A stretch of 64,000 bases of DNA from Cannabis sativa. Taxonomy: Eukaryota > Streptophyta > Magnoliopsida > Rosales > Cannabaceae. How positions within the stretch are numbered: the first letter of the stretch is position 1; every line of letters starts with the position of its first letter. The position numbers and the translations under genes were made by a program. The DNA lies in the NCBI RefSeq assembly GCF_029168945.1, contig NC_083603.1:19468001-19532000 (forward strand), read 5' to 3'. The notes under the pieces were generated by a model. The model saw only the letters and a list, made by a program, of their open reading frames with translations, ran no database searches and was not told the origin of the DNA. Positions 23,107 to 33,610 of the stretch are shown one piece after another.

Positions 23107-24414
23107 TGATTGAGACTCAAATTTTTAAATTTTAAGTTTTTAATTGTTTGTATAAAATTAATTTAATTAAATATTTTTATGATTTTAATTGTAAAATTAT
23201 TTTAATTGAAAATATTTAATTAATTTTAATTTTGTGTTATCTATCAGATTTGAGTAAAGTGGTATAAATAAAAAGATTTTAAGTATCAAAGAAGCAAAAA
23301 GAGGTCAAGAAGTATAGTTATTGAAGCCCAAAATATGTGTGTGTTGATGATGTGAGCCCAATGATCATTATATCATCAACTTATTATGGGCTGATCCAAG
23401 TTCATAGCCCACGTTGAACATGGCCCCTTATCTTTAATGTTATTTCAGCAAAAGAAAAAAATAAATGATCCAATGTGTAGTATGCCATAAAATTGGGGAC
23501 GTGGTCCCACTCGTCATGTGCTTCTCTCCTCTCCAAGCTTGCCAACTATCTGCCAGTTTCCCATCTTCTCAGCAGCTAATGTGATTCCACTACATCAGCT
23601 TTTCATGCCACTAAATAAACAAAAATAGTGCACGAAAAATGCTAGTTTGGGGATCAATATTTTCACTATAAATAGGACCCAAATCCAATGTACAAGACAT
23701 CAAATTTTAGAGAGAGTAGAAAATCACTTTGTCATCTTATTTTTCTCTCTTATTACTATTTTATTTATACTTATTTTAGTGAGAAAAATGAGTGTATTGA
23801 AATAGTAATATTGGTGAGATTAGAGTGTAGCTTTTGTAATTCTTATTTCTATTTTTGATATTGATTCTTTTGTGCTTCATCTCCATAACTCATTTATTAA
23901 ATTATTCTTCATCTTCTAATTTTTCTTCCAAATTTAATAGTATCTTTTATATAAGTTCAATCATGCTTTTCTTATGTAAGTTAGGCTATTAATTATTTTG
24001 GTATATTTGTTATATTGTATGTCGTTTACTGCATTCTGCCAACAGTGGTATTTTATCGATTTATGATATATAATATGATATGTTGTTAAGTTAGAGGTGA
24101 GATTCAATTTATGCAAGATTAATTAATTTGTGCTTTTAACATTTATATCTCCCGGTTGTAATTAATGGTGTAGAATTGCAACTGTGTTCGAATTAATATG
24201 GGTATTAGAATAGGATTTGCATTACTACATTTCTACCTTACCATGCTCTTTATCTGATCACCCTCACTCTCACTCATCATTTTATTATTTTTAATTCATT
24301 TATATTTTAACCATATTCTATTTATACGAATCTTTAGTGGTAATTTGCCTCCTTGTGGATACGACATAGCCCGTTTACTACCGCGACCGCTGTGTAACTA
24401 ATTGAGCGACATAA
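23107..24414 (+). mobile_element. Array LTR1
   Basis: It starts TGATTGAGACTCAAATTT and ends GCGACATAA, where LTR3 keeps the expected terminal CATCA. A TATA box (CTATAAATAG) is at 23666-23675. It differs from LTR2 and LTR3 at scattered sites near the TATA box. Confidence 0.9.
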
Positions 24415-24419
24415 ATTTT

Positions 24420-24437
24420 TGGCGCCGTTGCCGGGGA
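24420..24437 (+). other. Primer binding site, tRNA-Asp type (unit 1)
   Basis: TGGCGCCGTTGCCGGGGA lies about five bases after LTR1. It is the exact complement of the 3' end of plant tRNA-Asp(GUC) including CCA, as I recall that tRNA. This primer is known from plant Ty3/gypsy elements such as Athila, which points to a gypsy-type mobilising partner. Confidence 0.88.
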
Positions 24438-25302
24438 GGTTTTTGCGCTACAAGAGGTTAGTATAACAGTTAATTTTTTTTTTCTTTTTATTATCTTTCA
24501 TGATTTTTCATTTAGGATAATATATGTATGTGTAGTGTTTTTTTTTTCTTTCACTAATTTACATTTTTTTTTTCAAAAAAAAAAAATCAAATTTATACAC
24601 TTATTTTTTTTTTTTTTTAATTTAGTGTTAACAGTTTTTATAAATATATATATCTTATTTTTTTTTTCTTACATTTCTTCGTTTCTTTTAGTTAGAAAAA
24701 AAAAACATTTTTTATCAAGTCTGTACATTTTATTTGTTATTGTTGATGTAGATTATATAGATTTATTTTTTTAAAAAAAATTAATTTAATTTACTTCATT
24801 AGCTTAATTCAATTTTTTTTTCATTTTTTATTTATTTTTATTTTATTTATCATAATTTTATTTTAATTATTAGGTTGCTAGTTTCATTTAGCATTTTATT
24901 TTATTATTTTTTTCTACACTTTCTACTTTTAGGATTAGACACTTATTTTTTATTTATTTTTTTAGGTTAGTTGTAGATTTTTATCCTTTAGGCAAAAAAA
25001 AAAAAAAAATTGCTTAAAATTTTAGTTCATAAAATATTTTCCAAAAAAAAAAAAATCTTTAGTGTCAAGAACAATTGTGTAAATAGTAAAAGTGGTAACG
25101 CTGAGTTATTCTATCTAAGGAAGATTGGTTTTAAAGGTTTGTGATAGAGTACCCTCTACACTTTCTAGCAATCCCGGGGAGTTCTAGTAAAGTGTGGGAC
25201 GAAGCGGTACCTTGGCAACCTTCCCAATCGGCCTGGGAATATCTCATGTATATACCCTTAAATTATTACATAGTTGAACTTTATACTAATTAAAAAAAAA
25301 AT
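24438..25302 (+). other. Leader of array unit 1 with two conserved hairpins
   Basis: T-rich and A-rich DNA is followed by a conserved stretch at about 25070-25270. Hairpin 1 (25158-25195) pairs ACACTTTCTAG with CTAGTAAAGTGT, with one bulged base. Hairpin 2 (25221-25239) pairs TTCCCA with TGGGAA. Both recur in unit 2 and in the 59565 copy. The start codon follows about 60 bases later. Confidence 0.75.
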
Positions 25303-26331
25303 ATGAATGAAGAAGATCATCGTCGATTTGAATATTTATATCCAATATATCTTGCTTCATTAAACAATAAAAATTCTACTGCTACTGAAGGTACTAGTAA
25401 TTTTATCAAACAAGAATTTAGTGATGGGGAGGAAGCTTTCCAATACTATTCTTTTTACAAGAGTGAGAATTCCAAAAAGTGGAAAGCTTGGTACGAGTCC
25501 CATCGACCACGTCCTTGTGAACATACAACATCTAGTGCATATCCCTATGATGAGGAGGAAGAACAAGCCTACAACTCTTACTATCAGAATAGTCTTGATT
25601 ATTATAGTTGGAAGCCTGAGTACAACTATAATCCCTTATATGAGTGGAGTTGCGAAGAGGAAGATCCTTGGTTTAATCACAAATGTTCTGATGATTATAG
25701 TTGGAAGCCTGAGTACGACTATAATCCATTATATGAGTGGAGTTGTGAAGAGGAAGATGCTCGGTTTTCTAATAACTCTCAACATCTATACAACAGTTCC
25801 CTCAGTGACACTATTGTTGAGTTACAAGCATCTATGGTGATAAATTGCGAGATGATGAAAGACTTACTTGCTGAGCTGAAAGAAATTAAGCAAGAATTGA
25901 GCAAGTTATCTGGTCACCTAGTAAGTTCGCATGCTAACGATTTTCCTCTACAACAGGTGAATGAAGCACTAATCTCCAATACTACCTTTCACAATTTTGA
26001 TGAGGTAAGTGTCACCTCTACCTATAGTGGTGAAAATTTTAAAGAATCCTCTCTACCGAGCACCTGTGATGGTTATCATACTGATGTGGTACCCACATTA
26101 TTCATAGAGAAGGATGATACCACAGCTATTCAGAATGAAACTCTTTCTCATTCTATCATTCTTTCCCTAATTCTGGATGAAAAGAAATGCTATCATACTG
26201 ATGTGATAGACAAAGCCGTTGAGGAAATTAGAAAATTATTTTCACTTAGTCATTTACCATATTTCCTCTACGACTTAGACAAAGATCATTTTCTTTTTCC
26301 TGAAAATGTAACTAATGCTTCTATTTTTTAG
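25303..26331 (+). CDS. Novel ORF of the array family, copy 1 (shortened C-terminus)
   Basis: A 342-residue acidic protein starts MNEEDHRRFEYLYP. Residues about 40-160 are rich in Tyr, Trp, Ser and Glu and hold a 31-residue tandem duplication built around YSWKPEY, NPLYEW and CEEED. Residues about 170-204 (IVELQASMVINCEMMKDLLA onward) look like a coiled coil. The C-terminal third carries two YHTDV motifs and an FLYDLDKDHF segment. There is no zinc knuckle, no protease or polymerase motif, no signal peptide and no membrane helix. The frame ends at a TAG where the other two copies have a GAG or GAT-type codon after ASIF, so about 13 residues are lost. It is the only long ORF in the interior. It may be a highly divergent Gag or an accessory protein; I do not recognise it. 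Confidence 0.8.
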   Translation: MNEEDHRRFEYLYPIYLASLNNKNSTATEGTSNFIKQEFSDGEEAFQYYSFYKSENSKKWKAWYESHRPRPCEHTTSSAYPYDEEEEQAYNSYYQNSLDYYSWKPEYNYNPLYEWSCEEEDPWFNHKCSDDYSWKPEYDYNPLYEWSCEEEDARFSNNSQHLYNSSLSDTIVELQASMVINCEMMKDLLAELKEIKQELSKLSGHLVSSHANDFPLQQVNEALISNTTFHNFDEVSVTSTYSGENFKESSLPSTCDGYHTDVVPTLFIEKDDTTAIQNETLSHSIILSLILDEKKCYHTDVIDKAVEEIRKLFSLSHLPYFLYDLDKDHFLFPENVTNASIF

Positions 26332-27711
26332 ACACAGGATAAAAGAAAATTTATTTTTGATACTGGATAATCAAGAATATTGAGTTGGTAAGCCTACCTG
26401 AGGAGACTTGTCTCCGGCTTGCCAAGACTAATCAAGTTCTATCTTTCCTTACTTTCTTTTATTTTCGGTACGTTTTAACTTTAGTTTTGTTTGTTTATTC
26501 TTCCTTTAGTTTTATTTTTCTAAGAATCAATATCATGTCATTTTGCATTGGCTCACTCTCTAAGTGTTCTCATTTCATGCATTCATGTATATATTTTTAA
26601 ACAATGAGGACATTGTCTTGTTTTAGTTGGGGGTGGTGAGCATATTCAAGCGTTTTCTTAATTTTTGTCATATTATTATTTTCATGGTCAAAATTTTCAA
26701 AAATTACTCATTTATTCTTGTAAAATATTATTTTCAAGCCAATTTTTGCTATCTTTATTACTTAGAATTTTTCTAGAGTTACAAAATGCACATGCCAAAC
26801 TTTGTGGTAAGATGGTTGTTAGCACATATTTGCTTAGAAAATTTGCCAAGTTTAACTGTTCATGTTTTTTTTATGAGTGGCGAGATTTGAGAAAATAATT
26901 TTTGAATATTTATTGATTCTTAGAAATGGTTATAATTATTTTGGACATGGTACTAGGGTTTGATTGCATGTTGCTTTAAGGGATAATCTTTTTATAGACA
27001 AATCTTATTAAGGAGCCTTTGTGTAATTATTTTCTTTAAGTGCAAAAAAAAAGAAAAAAGAAAAAATGAATACAGAGCAATATTTCCATTATTATATGTT
27101 GTCTCTTGTTCAAAAAAAAAAAAAATATAAAGAAATAAAAAAAAATGAAAAAAGAAAAGAAAAATGAAAAGAAAAAAAAGTGTGCAGTATTTTATTTTTT
27201 TTTTATTTGTTTTGGCTCTTAGAATAAATGTAAAAGATTTTCTATTTTCACTTAAAAATCCCGAAAAGCTGGTTTGTGTTACTCTTATGGTGGTTTCTCC
27301 AAATTATTCATAACCTATCTTCGTTTCAATGTTTATTCAAATGTTTGTCCTAAATGTATCTTTCTATTTCGAGTGCTCACTTTTTAATTTCCAACTCCAT
27401 GAGTGAAATCCTTAGCCGTGAATAAATATTTTCAAACATCTGTGAAGCTAATGGAGTTGAAACTTCTACTTGGTACATTTTTCGAAAGCATTTATGTGTT
27501 ATGGTTTGCGGTAAGAAGGTTCAAGTTTGGTACACACACACAGACAACTCTAGATTTATTCAAGGTAATTTTGGATAGTTCTTATTGGCTTATTACTAAC
27601 ATTTTGTTCGGATACTTGTGCAATTTTTAAAAATTTTGACCTTAAGAATATCATGTTGACATTATTTTCGCTTGAATTGCTAGAGACTTGCAATTAGCTA
27701 GTTGGGAGTTA
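26332..27711 (+). other. 3' non-coding part of array unit 1
   Basis: A short hairpin (GGAGAC TT GTCTCC, 26402-26415) follows the ORF. A G-rich stretch (TAGTTGGGGGTGGTGAGC) lies near 26625, and A/G-rich tracts at about 27043-27180. A 71-codon hydrophobic frame at 26385-26600 recurs in unit 2 but is broken in the 62.8 kb copy, so I do not call it a gene. The last bases before LTR2 (GTTGGGAGTTA) occupy the polypurine-tract position. Confidence 0.7.
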
Positions 27712-29018
27712 TGATTGAGACTCAAATTTTTATATTTTAAGTTTTTAATTGTGTGTATAAAATTAATTTAATTAAATATTTTTATGATTTTAATTGTAAA
27801 ATTATTTTAATTGAAAATATTTAATTAATTTTAATTTTGTGTTATCTATCAGATTTGAGTAAAGTGGTATAAATAAAAGATTTTAAGTATCAAAGAAGCA
27901 AAAAGAGGTCAAGAAGTATAGTTATTGAAGCCCAAAATATGTGTGTGTTGATGATGTGAGCCCAATGATCATTATATCATCAACTTATTATGGGCTGATC
28001 CAAGTTCATAGCCCACGTTGAACATGGCCCCTTATCTTTAATGTTATTTCAGCAAAAGAAAAAAATAAATGATTCAATGTGTAGTATGCCATAAAATTGG
28101 GGACGTGGTCCCACTCGTCATGTGCTTCTCTCCTCTCCAAGCTTGCCAACTGTCTGCCAGTTTCCCATCTTCTCAGCAGCTAATGTGATTCCACTACATC
28201 AGCTTTTCATGCCACTAAATAAACTAAAATGGTGCACGAACAGTGCTAGTTTGGAGAGCAATATTTTCACTATATATAGGACCCAAATCCAATGTACAAG
28301 ACATCAGATTTTAGAGAGAGTAGAAAATCACTTTGTCATCTTATTTTTCTCTCTTATTACTATTTTATTTATACTTATTTTAGTGAGAAAAATGAGTGTA
28401 TTGAAATAGTAATATTGGTGAGATTAGAGTGTAGCATTTGTAATTCTTATTTCTATTATTGATATTGATTCTTTGGTGCTTCATCTCCATAACTCATTTA
28501 TTAAATTATTCTTCATCTTCTAATTTTTCTTCCAAATTTAATAGTATCTTTTATATAAGTTCAGTCATGCTTTTCTTATGTAAGTTAGGCTATTAATTAT
28601 TTTAGTATATTTATTATATTATATGCCGTTTACTGCATTCTGCCAACAGTGGTATTTTGTCGATTTATGATATATAATATGATATGCTGTTAAGTTAGAG
28701 GTAAAATTTAGTTTATGCAAGATTAATTAATTTGTGCTTTTAACATTTATATCTCCTGGTTGTAATTAATGGTGTAGAATTGTAACTGTGTTCGAATTAA
28801 TATGGGTATTAGAATAGGATTTGCATTACTACATTTCTACCTTACCAAGCTCTTTATCTGATCACCCTCACTCTCACTCATCATTTTATTATTTTTAATT
28901 CATTTATATTTTTACTATATTCTATTTATACTAATCTTTAGTGGTAATTTGCCTCCCTATGGATACGACATAGCCCGTTTACTACAGCGACCGCTGTGTA
29001 ACTAATTGGGCGATATAA
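27712..29018 (+). mobile_element. Array LTR2 (shared by both units)
   Basis: A 1307-base copy that is at once the 3' LTR of unit 1 and the 5' LTR of unit 2. The TATA box is CTATATATAG at 28270-28279. In the region just upstream of the TATA box it is closer to LTR3 than to LTR1. Confidence 0.9.
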
Positions 29019-29023
29019 ATTTT

Positions 29024-29041
29024 TGGCGCCGTTGCCGGGGA
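29024..29041 (+). other. Primer binding site, tRNA-Asp type (unit 2)
   Basis: The same 18-base site as at 24420, again about five bases after the LTR. Two functional-looking primer sites in one insertion is unusual. Confidence 0.88.
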
Positions 29042-29896
29042 GGTTTTTGCGCTACAAGAGGTTAGTATAACAGTTAATTTTTTTTCTCTTTATTATCTTT
29101 CATGATTTTTCATTTAGTATAATATATGTATGTGTAGTGTTTTTTTTTTCTTTCACTAATTTACGTTTTTTTTAAAAAAAAAAAATCAAATTTATACACT
29201 TTTTTTTTTCTTTTTTAATTTAGTGGTAACAGTTTTTATAAATATATATATCTTTTTTTTTCTTTCATTTCTTCGTTTCTTTTAGTTAGAAAAAAAAACA
29301 TTTTTTTTATCAAGTCTGTACATTTTATTTGTTATTGTTTATGTAGATTATATAGATTTATTTTTTTAAAAAAATTAATTTAATTTACTTCATTAGCTAA
29401 ATTCAATTTTTTTTTAATTTTTTATGTATTTTTATTTTATTTATCATAATTTTATTTTAATTATAAGGTTGCTAGTTTCATTTAGCATTTTATTTTATTA
29501 TTTTTTTTCTACACTTTTTACTTTTAGGATTAGACACTTATTTTTTATTTTTTTTTTAGGTTAGTTGTAGATTTTTATCCTTTAGGCAAAAAAAAAAAAA
29601 AAAATTGCATAAAATTTTAGTTCATAAAATATTTTCCAAAAAAGAAAAAAATCTTTAGTGTCAAGAACAATTGTGTAAATAGTAAAAGTGGTAACGCTGA
29701 GTTATTCTGTCTAAGAAAGATTGGTTTTAAAGGTTTGTGATAGAGTACCCTCTACACTTTCTAGCAATCCCGGGTTTTCTAGTAAAGTGTGGGACGAAGC
29801 GGTACCTTGTCAACTTCCCAATCGGCCTGGGAATATCTCATGTATATACCCTTAAATTATTTCATAGTTGAACTTTATACTAATTAAAAAAAAAAT
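29042..29896 (+). other. Leader of array unit 2 with conserved hairpins
   Basis: It parallels 24438-25302. Hairpin 1 is at 29754-29790 with the stem intact but a changed loop, and hairpin 2 at 29815-29833. Confidence 0.75.
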
Positions 29897-30964
29897 ATGA
29901 ATGAAGAAGATCATCGTCGATTTGAATATTTATATCCAATATATCTTGCTTCATTAAACAATACAAATTCTAGTGCTACTGAGGAAACTAGTAATTTTAT
30001 TGAACCAGAATTTAGTGATGGGGAGGAAGCTTTCCAATATTATTCTTTTTACAAGAGTGAGAATTCCAAAAAGTGGAAAGCTTGGTACGAGTCTCATCGA
30101 CAACGTCCTTGTGAACATACAACATCTAGTACATATCCCTATGATGAAGAGGAAGAACAATCCTACAACTCTTACTATCAGAATAGTCTTGATTATTATA
30201 GTTGGAAGCCTGAGTACAACTATAATCCCTTATATGAGTGGAGTTGTGAAGAGGAAGATCCTTGGTTTAATCACAAATGTGTAGATGATTATAGTTGGAA
30301 GCCTGAGTACGACTATAATCCATTATATGAGTGGAATTGTGAAGAGGAAGATGCTTGGTTTTCTAATAACTCTCAACATCTATACAACAGTTCCCTCAGT
30401 GACACTATTGTTGAGTTACAAGCATCTATGGTGATAAATTGCGAGATGATGAAAGACTTACTTGTTGAGCTGAAAGAAATTAAGCAAGAATTGAGCAAGT
30501 TATCTGGTCAACTAGGAAGTTCGCAAGCTAACGATTTTCCTCTACAACAGGTGAATGAAGCACTAATCTCCAATACTACCTTTCACAATTTTGATGAGGT
30601 AAGTGTCACCTCTACCTATAGTGGTGAAAATTTTAAAGAATCCTCTCTACCGAGTACATGTGATGGTTATCATACTGATGTGGTACCCACATTATTCATA
30701 AAGAACGATGATACCACCACTATTCAGAATGAAACTCTTTCTCATTCTATCATTCTTCCCCTAATTCTGGATGAAAAGAAATGCTATCATACTGATGTGA
30801 TAGACAAAACCGTTGAGGAAATTAGAAAATTATTTTCACTTAGTCATTTACCATATTTCCTCTACGACTTAGACAAAGATCATTTTCTTTTTCCTGAAAA
30901 TGTAACTAATGCTTCTATTTTTGAGATACAGGATAAAAGAAAATTTATTTTTTATACTGGATAG
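29897..30964 (+). CDS. Novel ORF of the array family, copy 2 (full length)
   Basis: The longest version, 355 residues, in one frame from MNEEDHRRF to a TAG after FIFYTG. The duplicated modules are at about residues 99-129 and 130-160 (spacing 31 residues). Each has YSWKPEY, then YNPLYEW, then CEEED and a Trp-Phe or similar. A coiled coil is likely at about 170-204. Differences from copy 1 are scattered substitutions with no frameshift. The composition is acidic, with 22 or so Tyr in the first 165 residues, unlike ordinary basic Gag proteins. Its position between primer site and 3' LTR is where gag-pol lies in autonomous elements. Function unknown. A structural Gag-like or a packaging role is an inference from position only. 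Confidence 0.83.
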   Translation: MNEEDHRRFEYLYPIYLASLNNTNSSATEETSNFIEPEFSDGEEAFQYYSFYKSENSKKWKAWYESHRQRPCEHTTSSTYPYDEEEEQSYNSYYQNSLDYYSWKPEYNYNPLYEWSCEEEDPWFNHKCVDDYSWKPEYDYNPLYEWNCEEEDAWFSNNSQHLYNSSLSDTIVELQASMVINCEMMKDLLVELKEIKQELSKLSGQLGSSQANDFPLQQVNEALISNTTFHNFDEVSVTSTYSGENFKESSLPSTCDGYHTDVVPTLFIKNDDTTTIQNETLSHSIILPLILDEKKCYHTDVIDKTVEEIRKLFSLSHLPYFLYDLDKDHFLFPENVTNASIFEIQDKRKFIFYTG

Positions 30965-32298
30965 TCAAGAATATTGAGTTGGTAAGCCTACCTGAGGAGG
31001 CTTGTCTCCGGCTTGCCAAGACTAATCAGGTTCTATCTTTCCTTGCTTTCTTTTATTTTCGGTATGTTTTAACTTTAGTTTTGTTTGTTTATTCTTCCTT
31101 TAGTTTTATTTTTCTAAGAATCAATATCATGTCATTTTGCATTGGCTCACTCTCTAAGTGTTCTCATTTCATGCATTCATGTATATATTTTTAAACAATG
31201 AGGACATTGTCTTGTTTTAGTTGGGGGTGGTGAGCATATTCAAGCGTTTTTCTTAATTTTTGTCGTATTAATATTTTCATGTTCAAATTTTTCAAAAATT
31301 ACTCATTTATTCTTGTAAAATATTATTTTCAAGCAAATTTTTGCTATCTTTATTACTTAGAATTTTTCTAGAGTTACAAAATGCACATGCCAAACTTTGT
31401 GGTAAGATGGTTGTTAGCACATATTTGATTAGAAAATTTGCCAAGTTTAAGTGTTCATGTTTTTTTTTATGAGTGGCGAGATTTGAGAAAATAATTTTTG
31501 AATTTTTATTGATTCTTAGAAATGGTTATAATTATTTTGGACATGGTACTAAGGTTTGATTGGATGTTGCTTTAAGGGATAATCTTTTTATAGACAAATC
31601 TTATTAAGGAGCCTTTGTGTAATTATTTTCTTTAAGTGTACCAAAAAAAAAAAAAAGAAGAATATTTCCATTATTATATGTTGTCTCTTGTTCAAAAAAA
31701 AAAAAAAAAAAAAAAAGAAAGAAATAAAAAAAAAGAAAAAAGAAAAAGAAAAATGAAAAGAAAAAAAAGTTTGCAGTATTTTTTTTTTTTTATTTCTTTT
31801 GGCTCCCAGAATAAATGTAAACGATTGTCTATTTTCGTTTAAAAATCCCGAAAAGCTGGTTTGTGTTACTCTTATGGTAGTTTGTGCAAATAATTCATAA
31901 CCTATATTCGTTTCAATGTTTATTCAAATGTTTGTCCTAAATGTATCTTTCTATTTCGAGTGCTCACTTTTTAATTTCCAACTCCATGAGTGAAATCCTT
32001 AGCCGTGAATAAATATTTTCAAACATCTGTGAGGCTAATGGAGGTTAAACTTCTACTTGGTACATTTTTGGAAAGCATTTATGTGTTATGGTTTGTGGTA
32101 CAAAGGTTCAGGTTTGGTACACACACACACACAACTCTAGATTTATTCAAGGTAATTTTGGATAGTTCTTATTGGCTTATTACTAACATTTTGTTCGGAT
32201 ACTTGTGCAATTTTTAGAAATTTTGACCTTAAAAATATCATGTTAACATTATTTTCGCTTGAATTGCTAGAGACTAGCAATTAGCTAGTTGGGAGTTA
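30965..32298 (+). other. 3' non-coding part of array unit 2
   Basis: It parallels the tail of unit 1. The hairpin at 30996-31009 carries a G-T wobble in place of an A-T pair. The A/G-rich tracts are at about 31642-31770. A 71-codon hydrophobic frame at 30979-31194 is not called as a gene. Confidence 0.7.
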
Positions 32299-33605
32299 TG
32301 ATTGAGACTTAAATTTTTATATTTTAAGTTTTTAATTGTGTGTAGAAAATTAATTTAATTAAATATTTTTATAATTTTAATTGTAAAATTATTTTAATTG
32401 AAAATATTTAATTAATTTTAATTTTGTGTTATCTATCAGATTTGAGTAAAGTGGTATAAATAAAAAGATTTTAAGTATCAAAGAAGCAAAATGAGGTCAA
32501 GAAGTATAGTTATTGAAGCCCAAAATATGTGTGTGTTGATGATGTGAGCCCAATGATCATTATATCATCAACTTATTATGGGCTGATCCAAGTTCATAGC
32601 CCACGTTGAACATGGCCCCTTATCTTTAATGTTATTTCAGCAAAAGAAAAAAATAAATGATTCAATGTGTAGTATGCCATAAAATTGGGGACGTGGTCCC
32701 ACTCGTCATGTGCTTCTCTCCTCTCCAAGCTTGCCAACTGTCTGCCAGTTTCCCATCTTCTCAGCAGCTAATGTGATTCCACTACATCAGCTTTTCATGC
32801 CACTAAATAAACTAAAATGGTGCACGAACAGTGCTAGTTTGGAGAGCAATATTTTCACTATATATAGGACCCAAATCCAATGTACAAGACATCAGATTTT
32901 AGAGAGAGTAGAAAATCACTTTGTCATCTTATTTTTCTCTCTTATTACTATTTTATTTATACTTATTTTAGTGAGAAAAATGAGTGTATTGAAATAGTAA
33001 TATTGGTGAGATTAGAGTGTAGCATTTGTAATTCTTATTTCTATTATTGATATTGATTCTTTGGTGCTTCATCTCCATAACTCATTTATTAAATTATTCT
33101 TCATCTTCTAATTTTTCTTCCAAATTTAATAGTATCTTTTATATAAGTTCAGTCATGCTTTTCTTATGTAAGTTAGGCTATTAATTATTTTAGTATATTT
33201 ATTATATTGTATGTCGTTTACTGCATTCTGCCAACAGTGGTATTTTGTAATTTATGATATATAATATGATATATTGTTAAGTTAGAGGTGAGATTCAATT
33301 TAGGCAAGATTAATTAATTTGTGCTTTTAACATTTATATCTCCCGGTCGTAATTAATGGTGTAGAATTGCAACTGTGTTCAAATTAATATGGGTATTAGA
33401 ATAGGATTTGCATTACTACATTTCTACCTTACCAAGCTCTTTATCTGATCACCCTCACTCTCACTCATCATTTTATTATTTTTAATTCATTTATATTTTT
33501 ACCATATTCTATTTATACTAATCTTTAGTGGTAATTTACCTCCCTGTGGATACGACATAGCCTGTTTACTACCGCGACCGCTGTGTAACTAATTGTGAGA
33601 CATCA
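32299..33605 (+). mobile_element. Array LTR3
   Basis: A 1307-base LTR starting TGATTGAGACTTAAATTT and ending GAGACATCA, followed by GGGAG and the resumed leader of element A. The TATA box is CTATATATAG at 32858-32867. Confidence 0.9.
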
Positions 33606-33610
33606 GGGAG

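Larger units (their letters stand above)
23107..33605 (+). mobile_element. Tandem array of a non-autonomous LTR element (three LTRs, two interiors)
   Basis: The order is LTR1 (23107-24414), interior 1 (24415-27711), LTR2 (27712-29018), interior 2 (29019-32298) and LTR3 (32299-33605). The whole is flanked by GGGAG on both sides and starts TG and ends CA, so it behaves as one insertion. Each interior of about 3.3 kb has a tRNA-Asp-type primer site, a leader with hairpins, one long ORF and a long non-coding tail with A/G-rich tracts. No protease, reverse transcriptase, RNase H or integrase motif is visible. A related copy lies at 59565-64000. This is a non-autonomous LTR retrotransposon family with its own conserved protein. 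Confidence 0.9.

Noticed and set aside
24535..24774. A 79-codon frame in the leader of array unit 1
   Set aside because: Made of poly-T and poly-A runs coding for Phe and Lys; low complexity, not conserved.
26385..26600. Hydrophobic 71-codon frame after the novel ORF, repeated at 30979-31194
   Set aside because: In the diverged copy (near 62760) the frame is broken. The rest is T-rich sequence that gives hydrophobic codons by composition.
28122..28409. A 95-codon frame in LTR2, identical at 32710-32997 in LTR3
   Set aside because: It lies in non-coding LTR sequence, spans the TATA region and is broken in LTR1 and in the 59565 LTR. The identity reflects the LTR repeat and not a gene.
31636..31842. 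A 68-codon Lys-rich frame
   Set aside because: It arises from the A/G-rich tract in the element tail and differs between copies.
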